Below, one piece after another: positions 49,866 to 57,138 of a stretch of DNA of 57,138 nucleotides. The notes beneath the pieces are model-generated. The model was not told the DNA's origin. It saw only the letters and a list, made by a program, of their open reading frames with translations, and did not search any database. Where the stretch lies: the IMG/VR virus record IMGVR_UViG_3300028384_001023, positions 1 to 57,138 of that record. One strand, written 5' to 3'. Every line of letters begins with the position of its first letter. Within the stretch, counting starts at the first letter, position 1. Source of the stretch: a virus. Made by a program: the position numbers and the translations under genes.

Positions 49866-50610
49866 AGCTTTTTCCTCCCAAGACTTGGCCGTCTACATTA
49901 CAACTAATACAAGGACTCATGATTCTTTTTCCCCTCATCATTAAATTACGATAAGAATTAAAGTAATCTGATTCCCATATATCGTGTATCCAATCTCTGT
50001 TTACATTACCAAATACTTGGCTTACGTTCCAATCATTACTGCATAGACCAACATCACCATTCCAATTTACAAACATCTTATAGAAGGGTAAGAAACATGC
50101 TCGTTCTTTATTGATTATCTTTTTATCAGACCACATTTCATTTCTGTTTACCTCTACCTCTTCTGGTAAACCAGTATAATAATGTTTGTATATACGTTCG
50201 ATATCGTATTGTTTTAAAAAAGACTCATAATGTTCTGTCATGTCTTCATCATACATAGAGACCTTTATGCAGTTAATACCTGCTTTTACAAGTTCAGCCG
50301 CAGACTCTGATGTTAGATAATCACCATTTGTTATGAGCTTTATCTGTTTTAATTGTACACCACTTTTTAGTGTTTGTACATAGTTTTTTATTTTTTTATG
50401 TAATAAAGGTTCGCCGAACCCAGCTAAGGTAATAGTTCCCTGATAATCTAAGTTTCGTAGAGAACGATTAATCGACTTAATCGTATTCATACTCATCTGC
50501 GATTTTGTATTTTCAAATCCTACACCGCGAGGGCAAAAGCTGCATGTACGGTTACATATGTCAATGAGATTCAATTCTATCGAAGAAAGGGTGTTCCTTG
50601 TTAAGCGCAC
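49840..50610 (-). CDS. Radical SAM enzyme with SPASM-like C-terminus
   Basis: 256 residues from a GTG start (50610-50608). The [4Fe-4S] site is C19-x3-C23-x2-C26 in CNRTCSFC; GFGEPLL is the SAM-binding GGE-type motif. C-terminal Cys172, Cys190, Cys234 and Cys237 (SPCISC) form a SPASM/twitch-like auxiliary cluster site, seen in enzymes that modify peptides or sugars. The substrate may be a protein residue or an amino sugar; this cannot be told. It overlaps the aminotransferase gene by 50 bases. Confidence 0.8.
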   Translation of the reverse strand: MRLTRNTLSSIELNLIDICNRTCSFCPRGVGFENTKSQMSMNTIKSINRSLRNLDYQGTITLAGFGEPLLHKKIKNYVQTLKSGVQLKQIKLITNGDYLTSESAAELVKAGINCIKVSMYDEDMTEHYESFLKQYDIERIYKHYYTGLPEEVEVNRNEMWSDKKIINKERACFLPFYKMFVNWNGDVGLCSNDWNVSQVFGNVNRDWIHDIWESDYFNSYRNLMMRGKRIMSPCISCNVDGQVLGGKSFDYYKNNA

Positions 50611-51445
50611 TTTTTGTCACCATATTACGATTAATTAATGCCATTCGGCCATATCCATCAAACTCTTTTAAGTGAAAGTGTTTGGTGAACTTATCATAGT
50701 TTTTCAACATCACATAGTTTCCATGCGAAGGAATGCATGCGTAATTCTTTTCTATATATGTCTTAGTTGCGTTCATCCTTTTGATATGATGAGGTATCTC
50801 ATCTAACATACTCGGTAAGTTTTCTGCTACTCCACCAATGCACACATGAGCTGGTCTTAGGTTTTGTATCTCGTATATGAGTGCCTCGTGGCCAATCGCC
50901 CAACCAAAACGAATTCCAGGTAACGCCAACGATTTGCTCATTGTCTTGAGGTAAAGTACGTTTGGTGTACCAAGTTTTACTGATGGAGTTTCACAAAAAT
51001 CACCGTACGCTTCGTCAATGATTACTAATTTATGTTTATCGATATATTCCTTATAGTCTTCTATAAGTTTACCATTCTCTCCATGAGGATTAGCTATATA
51101 GCAAACGTCTTGACCATGAGAAACTCCATAGAGTTTTTGAGCCATGGCTACTGGCTTCCAAGAACTGATATTTGTCAATGACATATTTTTTGATTTGATG
51201 ACTTGCATTATACGCATCAGCAGTTCGCTCAAGCCTAATCCAATAGCGATTTGTCTATTATAAACTTGATGATAATCTGCTAGTATATTATAGCATGTCG
51301 CAGTATTCGAGTATCTCGAGTAATCAAACTCGTAATGAGGCAAACCAGCATCCCAACAAACATTAGTCGAAAGATCGATTTTGTAATCTCGATGGTACTC
51401 GTCTTTTGTCCAGTCTGGTCTTATTTCCAGTAATCTTGTATCCAT
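50561..51445 (-). CDS. Class I/II PLP-dependent aminotransferase (HisC/CobD-like)
   Basis: 294 residues. NPHGENG (Asn119), VIIDEAYGDF (Asp144, Tyr147), the Schiff-base lysine Lys171 in TMSKSLALPGIRFGWAIG and Arg179 match the histidinol-phosphate aminotransferase or threonine-phosphate decarboxylase group. It is shorter than HisC (about 350), lacking much of the N-terminal arm. With radical SAM and methyltransferase genes next to it, it probably makes or attaches an unusual amino compound. Confidence 0.75.
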   Translation of the reverse strand: MDTRLLEIRPDWTKDEYHRDYKIDLSTNVCWDAGLPHYEFDYSRYSNTATCYNILADYHQVYNRQIAIGLGLSELLMRIMQVIKSKNMSLTNISSWKPVAMAQKLYGVSHGQDVCYIANPHGENGKLIEDYKEYIDKHKLVIIDEAYGDFCETPSVKLGTPNVLYLKTMSKSLALPGIRFGWAIGHEALIYEIQNLRPAHVCIGGVAENLPSMLDEIPHHIKRMNATKTYIEKNYACIPSHGNYVMLKNYDKFTKHFHLKEFDGYGRMALINRNMVTKSALNKEHPFFDRIESH

Positions 51446-52032
51446 TTGTCCTCTCTTAACTCATCTTGTTTTTTGTCTAGCATGATGTGTATTTGATCGA
51501 GAGGTCTTTCATATAAGACATAATCATTTGGAAAACGATGCTCGATAAAAGAATCAATGCCAGTAAAGACACTCATTATTTTTTCTTGATTGTCAACAAA
51601 GTATTTCCAAATATGATTCCTTTTCGTCTCTTTATTCCATGACATTACCGAAGAGTTGATAGAGCAATATCGCTGTCTGTTGCCAATCGTTTCTTCTCTG
51701 AGTTTAGCTAAGTCAACCCAACTCGTATGTAGCATTTTCATGTATAAATCAGGACGATGAATTTCGTTGATGTCACCTTTAATTACTATATCTAAGTCGA
51801 AGAATACTCCTTCTTCGATAAAGTCTTCGTCAAATAAAACCATTTTTGACCACCACTTTTGTAATCGTGTTGGAGCTTCAATAGTTTTTATATATTTAGG
51901 TAGCGTACTCGCATCATCAGTTATACAATTCATAGTGTACGGTTTATCGTAAGTACGAGATATCATACTTTCGAGTTTAATTACAAACTCATCACTATAT
52001 CTTGATCCTACCTTCACGCAATAAAAGTTCAT
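51421..52032 (-). CDS. Glycosyltransferase-like protein (- strand island, 3)
   Basis: 203 residues. FFDLDIVIKGD carries the DxD (Asp79/Asp81), preceded by QKWWSKMVLFD as in the related genes of this operon; CSINSSVMSW is the acceptor-site-like segment. Overlaps both neighbours (25 and 38 bases). Confidence 0.65.
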   Translation of the reverse strand: MNFYCVKVGSRYSDEFVIKLESMISRTYDKPYTMNCITDDASTLPKYIKTIEAPTRLQKWWSKMVLFDEDFIEEGVFFDLDIVIKGDINEIHRPDLYMKMLHTSWVDLAKLREETIGNRQRYCSINSSVMSWNKETKRNHIWKYFVDNQEKIMSVFTGIDSFIEHRFPNDYVLYERPLDQIHIMLDKKQDELREDKWIQDYWK

Positions 52033-52633
52033 ATCTATCTAACCATAATTTTGCATTTTTTGTATCTTTGTATTTATCATCAAGAGGTATACCATCAGTA
52101 AAGTGTATAGCCTTTGGGTTTTCAAATTCGTAGTAGCCTTCGAGTGTATTCCACTCAAGAGGCAAAGAACCGATCTGATCATCTTCAAGCCATTTGAATT
52201 GATGCATATAAAGAGGATGGCAATCGGCTATAAACGTTGGTGATAATAAACGATTTGCTGGATGATCACAGTTCCACAAGATCAGAGACGACCAATTCTT
52301 TCTCTCATAAGGTTTTTGTGGTTTACCATCCATCTTTTCTTCAGTATGAGGAGTGTAGTGTGGATGCTTACAAACTAGTACAGCATATTTTGGATCGATA
52401 TATTTGAGAAGTGTACGTGGTGTATCCAGGAAATAAAAATCACTATCACAGTAAAGATGCCAGCCATGATACTGCATTTGAAAAGGAACCAAAAAACGAG
52501 ACATAGAAAAACGAGTACTACCTATATGAGGCAATATCATGTTTCTCGTATAGTCTGTATCTTCATTGATAGTAGATTCACACACCTTATATTGAGGCAT
52601 GTAGTCTTCATCGTAGCCAATTACGCATTTCAT
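51995..52633 (-). CDS. Glycosyltransferase-like protein (- strand island, 4)
   Basis: 212 residues. LYCDSDFYFLD holds a DxD (Asp63/Asp65); NWSSLILWNCDHP and a C-terminal AIHFTDG complete a GT-A/GT8-like plan in which the late His helps bind metal. Start ATG 52633. Overlaps the upstream gene by 26 bases. Confidence 0.65.
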   Translation of the reverse strand: MKCVIGYDEDYMPQYKVCESTINEDTDYTRNMILPHIGSTRFSMSRFLVPFQMQYHGWHLYCDSDFYFLDTPRTLLKYIDPKYAVLVCKHPHYTPHTEEKMDGKPQKPYERKNWSSLILWNCDHPANRLLSPTFIADCHPLYMHQFKWLEDDQIGSLPLEWNTLEGYYEFENPKAIHFTDGIPLDDKYKDTKNAKLWLDRYELLLREGRIKI

Positions 52634-53276
52634 CTTCTAACTCTTCTACACCCACATTTTTTAAAGGAGCATCAAAATAATCTTGTTTTATTGTGCCATC
52701 GTAATGATCAACATTCCATGACATACCTAAATTGCCGTTCCCATATAAAATTGGTCTCACTTTACCGTCTAAATACATCTCAAGCTTTGGTTGAGATACG
52801 AGTAAAGTTGGTGTATTTGTCCAAAGCGCCATAGCCAAGAGAGTAGTTCTTTCTGCTACTACCAGATCGGCATATATCATCCAATCGAGTACATCATCCC
52901 ACTTATCTCTATAACTGAATTCTTCAATTCGATAATCTTTATATATGTTACCCGGTAAATGTATGCCCCTTGTCTTTACAGAGTAACTATTAAATCCGAA
53001 CTCTGATGCACGATAAGTTAGCACATATCCACCTCCGCCTTTCCATTGTTTTGTAAATGGCCAAAGCGAAGTAAAGACTTCTGTATCTTTATATGGAATA
53101 TCTTTTACAGTGGCGATAGTATAAGCAACCTCAAAATTATCTGGTTGTTTGAAATTTCTTGTAAGAAACTTTAATCTGTCAAGGTTTGTTTCTTTATCGC
53201 TCTCTTTAAACTTGTCTAACTTATTTTCATCAACGACTAAGAGTATAGACCAGACAAAGGGTTCAGGAGAAGCCAC
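52608..53276 (-). CDS. Unknown protein, possible GT-B-like fold, 222 aa
   Basis: Starts at GTG 53276; no ATG is available and the ribosome site is weak, so the start is uncertain (the frame stays open about 25 bases further upstream). ADLVVAERTTLLAMALWTNTPTLLVS resembles the nucleotide-sugar side of GT-B transferases, where a Thr/Ser loop faces the donor phosphate. No firm family assignment. Confidence 0.45.
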   Translation of the reverse strand: MASPEPFVWSILLVVDENKLDKFKESDKETNLDRLKFLTRNFKQPDNFEVAYTIATVKDIPYKDTEVFTSLWPFTKQWKGGGGYVLTYRASEFGFNSYSVKTRGIHLPGNIYKDYRIEEFSYRDKWDDVLDWMIYADLVVAERTTLLAMALWTNTPTLLVSQPKLEMYLDGKVRPILYGNGNLGMSWNVDHYDGTIKQDYFDAPLKNVGVEELEDEMRNWLR

Positions 53277-53295
53277 TTCATAGAACTTCTGTGCT

Positions 53296-53847
53296 TTAGT
53301 TTAATATATTATCAATGGTTGCATTATATTGATCAAGAGTACCGTTGTTGACGATATGCCAATCTACCTTTTCTTCTAGTCTATCTATAGCAGGCTGATG
53401 GCTATTAAACTCTTTTAAAATTTCGGGCTTTACAAGTTGATAAGAATTCTTTTTTCCTTGTAATCGTGGATCGAGCAGCTTTACTTTCTCATATAGTCTT
53501 TGGCACTGTGTTTCTAATGGTGCTGTAATTAACACAGTTTCAAACCTATCGTCATTATCGTTTATCCACTCAAGTAGTTCTACTGACCCAGTAGACCATA
53601 TGTCGTATCCACTGTATCTTTCTGGACTTAAAGCATCGATAAGAGATTTAAAGTGTTCTTCGAACTCTTCAAGTTCTGATTGAGTGGACTGATATGGACC
53701 AGAGATAGGAGAATGCTTAATCTTCATTGAAGCTCTTAAATCTCTATACACTACATTCATGTCAAGTATAGCTAACCCATAGGTTTCGGCACGTTTAGCA
53801 AAGGTATCAACACCGCTACCTTGCATTCCGCCAATCATTAAGGTCAT
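53296..53847 (-). CDS. P-loop nucleotide/small-molecule kinase
   Basis: 183 residues with an N-terminal Walker A-like loop GGMQGSGVDTFAK (residues 6-18, G-x-x-G-x-G-x-D/K-T type) and a LID-like region around RLYEKVKLLDPRLQGKK. This pattern fits dephospho-CoA kinase or NMP kinase relatives. The usual Walker A lysine is replaced (GVDT instead of GKST), so phosphate transfer may be altered. It could activate a precursor for the operon. Its ATG overlaps the upstream gene by four bases. Confidence 0.6.
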   Translation of the reverse strand: MTLMIGGMQGSGVDTFAKRAETYGLAILDMNVVYRDLRASMKIKHSPISGPYQSTQSELEEFEEHFKSLIDALSPERYSGYDIWSTGSVELLEWINDNDDRFETVLITAPLETQCQRLYEKVKLLDPRLQGKKNSYQLVKPEILKEFNSHQPAIDRLEEKVDWHIVNNGTLDQYNATIDNILN

Positions 53848-54566
53848 ATGATTCTCCTACTCATCATCGTATCAAAAGCCTCAATTGTCAGACCGATGAA
53901 GAACTGATATATACCATCTTCTTTAGCATGAGCGCTATGTACTAAACTCGAATCGAAGATGTAGATTTTGCCTGGTTTGATAGTATTTATATGTTTTCCA
54001 TCCATTTTCAGCATCATCTTATCAGATGTAGTACCCCATAGACGAAGATTAGGAGTAGGTAATTTAACATCGACATGCTCTTTAAAATGACCCATCTTGT
54101 CCCACTTGAGAATAGCACTACGACACATGAAATCACCAAATGCATTCGTTAATGGTTGTAGAGATTTCATATAGAATGCTGGAGTCTTCTCACGTATATC
54201 ATGATCAAATAAGATATTATCTTTGTCTTGATGATGTATGAAATGTTCATCGAGAGGCATACGTGAAGGGTCATTTTCTTCGTTCATCGAGCCTGTTACG
54301 TTTACTAGAGGTGTACCATAACGAGGATATTGTTTATGTGTATTTCCCCACTGAGTAAATTCGAATTGTGTTATTTCTTCTTTAAAGGAATCGATATCAA
54401 TGTCAATGTCAGTCTCAACAATAGGACTAGTGTGTAGTTCATAATACTGTTCTTCATTGATAGCTGGTTGAGAGATATATTTGAAGATCATAGCCATGAG
54501 TTTATCTTCAGGCTGACCCTTTAAGTGTGGATGTGTTTCGAATAGTGTTTCAAGTGCTTGTTGCAT
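53844..54566 (-). CDS. HxD...H Fe(II)/2OG hydroxylase-like protein A
   Basis: 240 residues. GHFKEHVDVKLPTPNLRLWGTT gives His164 and Asp166, and DSSLVHSAHAKEDG gives His210 (or His213) of a cupin-type iron site; the layout is close to aspartyl/asparaginyl beta-hydroxylases. N-terminal 60 residues are helical with a run of Asp/Ile (DIDIDID). Likely hydroxylates protein Asp/Asn or a small molecule. One of three adjacent hydroxylase-like genes. Confidence 0.65.
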   Translation of the reverse strand: MQQALETLFETHPHLKGQPEDKLMAMIFKYISQPAINEEQYYELHTSPIVETDIDIDIDSFKEEITQFEFTQWGNTHKQYPRYGTPLVNVTGSMNEENDPSRMPLDEHFIHHQDKDNILFDHDIREKTPAFYMKSLQPLTNAFGDFMCRSAILKWDKMGHFKEHVDVKLPTPNLRLWGTTSDKMMLKMDGKHINTIKPGKIYIFDSSLVHSAHAKEDGIYQFFIGLTIEAFDTMMSRRII

Positions 54567-55089
54567 AAACTGACCTTAAGTGTTCTATCATTGTTTCATT
54601 CGCTTTACGACACACTACGAAGTGTATACGAGGCTGTTCACTTTCATTAAATGCACTATGTTCAAATACAGTCTCGAGTTCATAGAGTTGACCTAAATGT
54701 TTCATCTCTACTCTTACTTTGTTTTCCATAAAATAGCAAGAAGAGTTAGTCTGTAGCGGTATATGCAATCGATTAGAGATGTCATAATGATATGTATAAC
54801 TCGGCTTAGAAGGGTCGAGTCTCATAAATCTACCGCGGCATATATTATACTTCTTATCTAACTCGTTGTAAACCTCTTCTACATATGTTCCTCTAAACAT
54901 TTCATTTACTATAGTAAAATCGTTTTGATTTAATTTTTGTTTAGACAAGTCTCCACTTTCATAGACATAAGTAGAACCATCTGGAGACGACACGTGTACC
55001 TGATGTGAGTCAAATGGTAAGCTATCGTAAATCTTTTGTAATGATTCGTAATCAAACTTTTCTGCTAATTGCTTCATAATCCTCATCAA
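54550..55089 (-). CDS. HxD...H Fe(II)/2OG hydroxylase-like protein B
   Basis: 179 residues. YTYHYDISNRLHIPL holds His101 and Asp103, FEHSAFNES holds His144, and PRIHFVV provides Arg154. The RLHIPL strand and the R-x-H ending are the pattern of the aspartyl/asparaginyl beta-hydroxylase family. Overlaps copy A by 17 bases. Confidence 0.7.
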   Translation of the reverse strand: MMRIMKQLAEKFDYESLQKIYDSLPFDSHQVHVSSPDGSTYVYESGDLSKQKLNQNDFTIVNEMFRGTYVEEVYNELDKKYNICRGRFMRLDPSKPSYTYHYDISNRLHIPLQTNSSCYFMENKVRVEMKHLGQLYELETVFEHSAFNESEQPRIHFVVCRKANETMIEHLRSVYATST

Positions 55090-55510
55090 AGAAAGATATT
55101 TTATATAATATCCTCTCTTTTTTCCCTTTGTTATTTACTCCATGTATTACAGAAGTATTGAGTAATGCCGTTTTATAAAGATAGTCTTTACCTTCAACCG
55201 TCACTGGAGCAGCATCTGCACTAAGAACATGATTTACAGAACACGTGGTATTATAATCAATATGTGGCATTAAGTAACTATCTGAGTCGAGTATGTAATA
55301 TCTTGGTACACCGTTTTCTAAGCCAAAATATTTACAGAATCGATTCGCCTCTTCCCATGCCCGCGGGAGATGAAGAGAATCACCCTTTAATATTTTCCAG
55401 TTTTCGTTCTTTCCATGCTTGTCATCATGATATACTTCAAATTGATTTGTTTCAGCCTCGATCAATAGATCCTCTGATTTAAAATCAAACTCTATTTGTT
55501 TTAGATTCAT
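55052..55510 (-). CDS. HxD...H Fe(II)/2OG hydroxylase-like protein C
   Basis: 152 residues, nearly only the beta-helix core. YLMPHIDYNTTCSVNHVL gives His83 and Asp85, VIHGVNN gives His123 and ERILYKISF Arg133. Same order as copy B but clearly diverged. Overlaps neighbours by 26-38 bases, so all three copies are co-translated. Confidence 0.7.
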   Translation of the reverse strand: MNLKQIEFDFKSEDLLIEAETNQFEVYHDDKHGKNENWKILKGDSLHLPRAWEEANRFCKYFGLENGVPRYYILDSDSYLMPHIDYNTTCSVNHVLSADAAPVTVEGKDYLYKTALLNTSVIHGVNNKGKKERILYKISFFDEDYEAISRKV

Positions 55511-56126
55511 GTCTCATCCTTAATGTGTGCTCATCGTATGACATTACTTTCGGCGCCCAATCTTCGATTGTATATCCATTAAATGGTAAATATACGACAT
55601 TTTGATAGCACGTAGATAATTCTCCTGGATATACTTGTACCAGTCCCTTATTATAGTTTACCCACTTCTTTGAAAATGATTGCAAAGTCTTACACATCAT
55701 TTTCCACCATAACTGTTGTCCTGATAACATAGCTCTTCGTTGTTGCATACTAATGAAATACAAGTCATACTTTAATTTCATGATATCTCTAAATGAAGAG
55801 TTTAACACCTTTAATGTAATCATAAGTTCTTCACGATGGGACCAAGATTTTCCTCTGTCTTTAGGAAACAAATACCATCGATTCATCAATCGCGCCACAT
55901 GTGGTGTATACTCTTTGATACCCGACATAAGTATTGGTTTGCCATCATGATCATATTGCACACAGTAACAAACTTGATCTGATATCTTCAAGTTCTCTTT
56001 CGTATAGTTATCGCGTAACCAATTTTTCTTATCAGATAGACAAATCTCACGGACTTTTTCGAATTCAGGATTATCATAGTCGAATATCCATAACTCACCA
56101 GCTTCATTCTTTATTCGTTTATCCAA
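55485..56126 (-). CDS. Unknown protein, first gene of the - strand island, 213 aa
   Basis: Contains WIFDYDNPEFEKVREICLSDK, VCYCVQYDHDGKPILMSGIKEY and MNRWYLFPKDRG; the strand order is faintly like a GNAT acetyltransferase, but the acetyl-CoA loop is not evident. Directly behind both an early-type and a late-type promoter. Function not assigned. Confidence 0.55.
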   Translation of the reverse strand: MDKRIKNEAGELWIFDYDNPEFEKVREICLSDKKNWLRDNYTKENLKISDQVCYCVQYDHDGKPILMSGIKEYTPHVARLMNRWYLFPKDRGKSWSHREELMITLKVLNSSFRDIMKLKYDLYFISMQQRRAMLSGQQLWWKMMCKTLQSFSKKWVNYNKGLVQVYPGELSTCYQNVVYLPFNGYTIEDWAPKVMSYDEHTLRMRHESKTNRV

Positions 56127-56160
56127 TGGATCCTCTGTCCCCTTTAACTGAATACTATGT

Positions 56161-56189
56161 ATTATATCATATTATCACGGTCTTGTAAA
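56161..56189 (-). promoter_or_regulatory. Sigma70-like phage promoter, copy 7 (- strand)
   Basis: On the - strand: TTTACA (56189-56184), 17-base spacer, TATAAT (56166-56161). Same spacing as the + strand copies. It drives the modification operon from 56126. Confidence 0.75.
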
Positions 56190-56190
56190 C

Positions 56191-56199
56191 CTATTTATT
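56191..56199 (-). promoter_or_regulatory. Possible late-type box, - strand, one mismatch
   Basis: The - strand reads TAATAAATAG before GGTTTACA, close to the TATAAATAGGTTTACA context seen at 25445. It lies just upstream of promoter copy 7, so the island may be transcribed both early and late. Confidence 0.35.
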
Positions 56200-56206
56200 A
56201 TAAATA
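56199..56206 (+). promoter_or_regulatory. T4-type late promoter box for the 56248 gene
   Basis: Exact TATAAATA, back-to-back with the - strand late-like box. Expected start near 56213, about 35 bases before ATG 56248; GAGGG is the ribosome site. Confidence 0.65.
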
Positions 56207-56247
56207 AAGTAAAATAAACATAGCATAGAGCGATTGAGGGATTTTAG

Positions 56248-56601
56248 ATGGCCCAATATGAACAGTTTACAATAGATCAGGGTTCTGATGTTGCCATAGA
56301 GCTTCATCTTGTTGACGCATCAGGAAATAAGAAGGATCTAAACGGCTATACTGGCGCTGCCACTATGAAGCGTAACTATAATAGTGACAGTGCAGATACA
56401 ACCAATTTCGCATTTGCTATCAATACTCCACCAGCTGATGGAATTATTACACTCTCGTTGACTAACGCCCAAACAGATGCATTGCGCTCTGGTAGGTATG
56501 TATTTGATGCTGAAATCCAGTATACTGATAGTAATGACAATGATATTATTGAACGGATTTTAGAGGGTAAGATAGTAGTTACACCAGCCGTTACCGTATA
56601 G
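56248..56601 (+). CDS. Small virion structural protein, Ig-like, 117 aa
   Basis: FTIDQGSDVAIELHLVDASGNKKDLNGYTGAATMK, ITLSLTNAQTDALRSGRYVFDAEI and a final strand LEGKIVVTPAVTV form a compact beta sandwich of a kind frequent in phage fibre regions. First gene behind the late box. Probably a fibre or decoration protein. Confidence 0.7.
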   Translation: MAQYEQFTIDQGSDVAIELHLVDASGNKKDLNGYTGAATMKRNYNSDSADTTNFAFAINTPPADGIITLSLTNAQTDALRSGRYVFDAEIQYTDSNDNDIIERILEGKIVVTPAVTV

Positions 56602-56609
56602 GATAACAC

Positions 56610-56825
56610 ATGGCTGATACAGAACAAACTCTCATAGCCCGAGTCATAGTCGGGACACCTGTGCGTAAGGTAACCGGAGCTCAAGCTCAAGGATTAGATG
56701 ACCTTACTGATGTAAATATTCCAGCTCCAGAAGAAAATCAAATATTGCAGTATAATGAAACTGAAGGTAAGTGGAATTCTACTTCTGCTCCTGCCGCTCT
56801 CGTCGTGAGTGGAGGTACTTTCTAA
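56610..56825 (+). CDS. Small fibre-associated protein, 71 aa
   Basis: 71 residues. AQGLDDLTDVNI followed by ENQILQYNETEGKWNS is the recurrent L-x-DLTDV ... G-x-x-L-x-Y-N-x-x-x-x-K-W motif of phage tail-fibre proteins. Likely a fibre tip or connector. Its TAA overlaps the next ATG. Confidence 0.65.
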   Translation: MADTEQTLIARVIVGTPVRKVTGAQAQGLDDLTDVNIPAPEENQILQYNETEGKWNSTSAPAALVVSGGTF

Positions 56826-57138
56826 TGGCTGCAAATAACAGAATTTCCATACTATATAGTAATTCAACTGCTGTTATACCAGACGGGTTTTTATACACCG
56901 GTGAAGTTGCATATAGTAATGCTGCTGGGGATTCTGATGGTGGCCAACGAGTATTTATCGGTACTGGCACACCAGGAGAAATTTCTACTGATGTAATCAC
57001 AATTGGTGGCCAATATTACATCGATATGGTAGATCACAAGCGTGGTCATACAGTACCTCTTAGTGCACTAATCACAGATGCAGATAATAAGATTGATTTC
57101 CTTGCTGTCGACAATATCGAGGTTGATGGCAGGACTAT
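56825..57138 (+). CDS. Virion/tail-fibre protein, 3' end outside window
   Basis: Starts in the TAATG overlap. Visible part: MAANNRISILYSNSTAVIPDG, GEVAYSNAAGDSDGGQRVFIGTGTPG, then VDHKRGHTVPLSALITDADNKIDFLAVDNIEVDG. The GELAYS/FIGxG pattern is usual at the N-terminus of long fibre or baseplate proteins of marine T4-like phages. The rest lies beyond the window. Confidence 0.6.
   Translation, partial: MAANNRISILYSNSTAVIPDGFLYTGEVAYSNAAGDSDGGQRVFIGTGTPGEISTDVITIGGQYYIDMVDHKRGHTVPLSALITDADNKIDFLAVDNIEVDGRT

Noticed and set aside
50380-50400. Poly-T stretch as a terminator
   Set aside because: Lies within the radical SAM coding sequence with no stable preceding stem.
1-57138. Insertion sequences, integrase, attachment sites or replication origin
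   Set aside because: No transposase, recombinase, terminal repeats or iteron clusters were seen; nothing suggests a temperate phage in this window.

Overview
This window looks like part of a marine, T4-type contractile-tailed phage genome (myovirus). The sequence is AT-rich. It encodes recognisable T4 core proteins: the single-stranded DNA-binding protein gp32, the late-transcription coactivator gp33, head completion protein gp4, and baseplate or hub proteins of the gp26, gp51, gp48, gp53, gp27, gp5, gp25, gp6 and gp8 types. It also carries T4-type late promoter boxes (TATAAATA). The style of the accessory genes resembles cyanophage or pelagiphage T4-like viruses. No database was searched and the host cannot be named from the sequence; there is no integrase, tRNA, rRNA or CRISPR array.

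Layout. (1) 1-2041: the 3' part of a PD-(D/E)XK exonuclease, then small early-type genes, a HAD nucleotidase and an EF-hand membrane protein. (2) 2042-10458: a tightly overlapping + strand island for sugar and polymer modification: glycosyltransferase-like genes (including two tandem paralogues and three GT25-like genes), an NAD-dependent epimerase, two methyltransferases and a sulfotransferase. (3) 10440-18308: a metalloprotease, a fatty-acid desaturase, a class III aminotransferase, many tiny genes, a run of secreted, membrane and lipoprotein genes, a complete beta-ketoacyl-ACP synthase (FabF-like) and a 2OG-Fe(II) oxygenase. A roughly 350-base gene-poor stretch at 14304-14650 is rich in inverted repeats. 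(4) 18317-21114: the replication and late-transcription block ending in gp33 and gp32. (5) 21111-25437, - strand: gp4, two structural proteins, gp26, gp51 and a tape-measure-like protein. (6) 25486-47884, + strand: baseplate, hub, spike and fibre genes. (7) 47871-56126, - strand: a second modification operon with five glycosyltransferase-like genes, a radical SAM enzyme, a PLP aminotransferase, a methyltransferase, a P-loop kinase and three HxD...H hydroxylase-like genes. (8) 56248-end: further fibre or structural genes, the last one running off the window.

How it works together. A family of near-identical sigma70-like promoters (TTTACA or TGTACA, exactly 17 bp, TATAAT or TAGAAT) occurs six times on + and once on -, ahead of small-gene clusters, gp32 and the second modification operon. 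TATAAATA boxes sit before the structural genes, and the gp33 gene in the same window fits T4-style late transcription. The second modification operon lies inside the tail-fibre region and has both promoter types, so the fibres themselves are plausible substrates (inference).

The most notable points are: a textbook -1 slippery heptamer at the end of gp26 joined to a start-codon-less gp51, directly upstream of the tape-measure-like gene; a hydroxylase plus glycosyltransferase operon nested among fibre genes; two lipid-metabolism genes (desaturase and FabF); a tail-hub protein with a degenerate amidase-like domain lacking the zinc histidines; and a hairpin-rich gene-poor locus.
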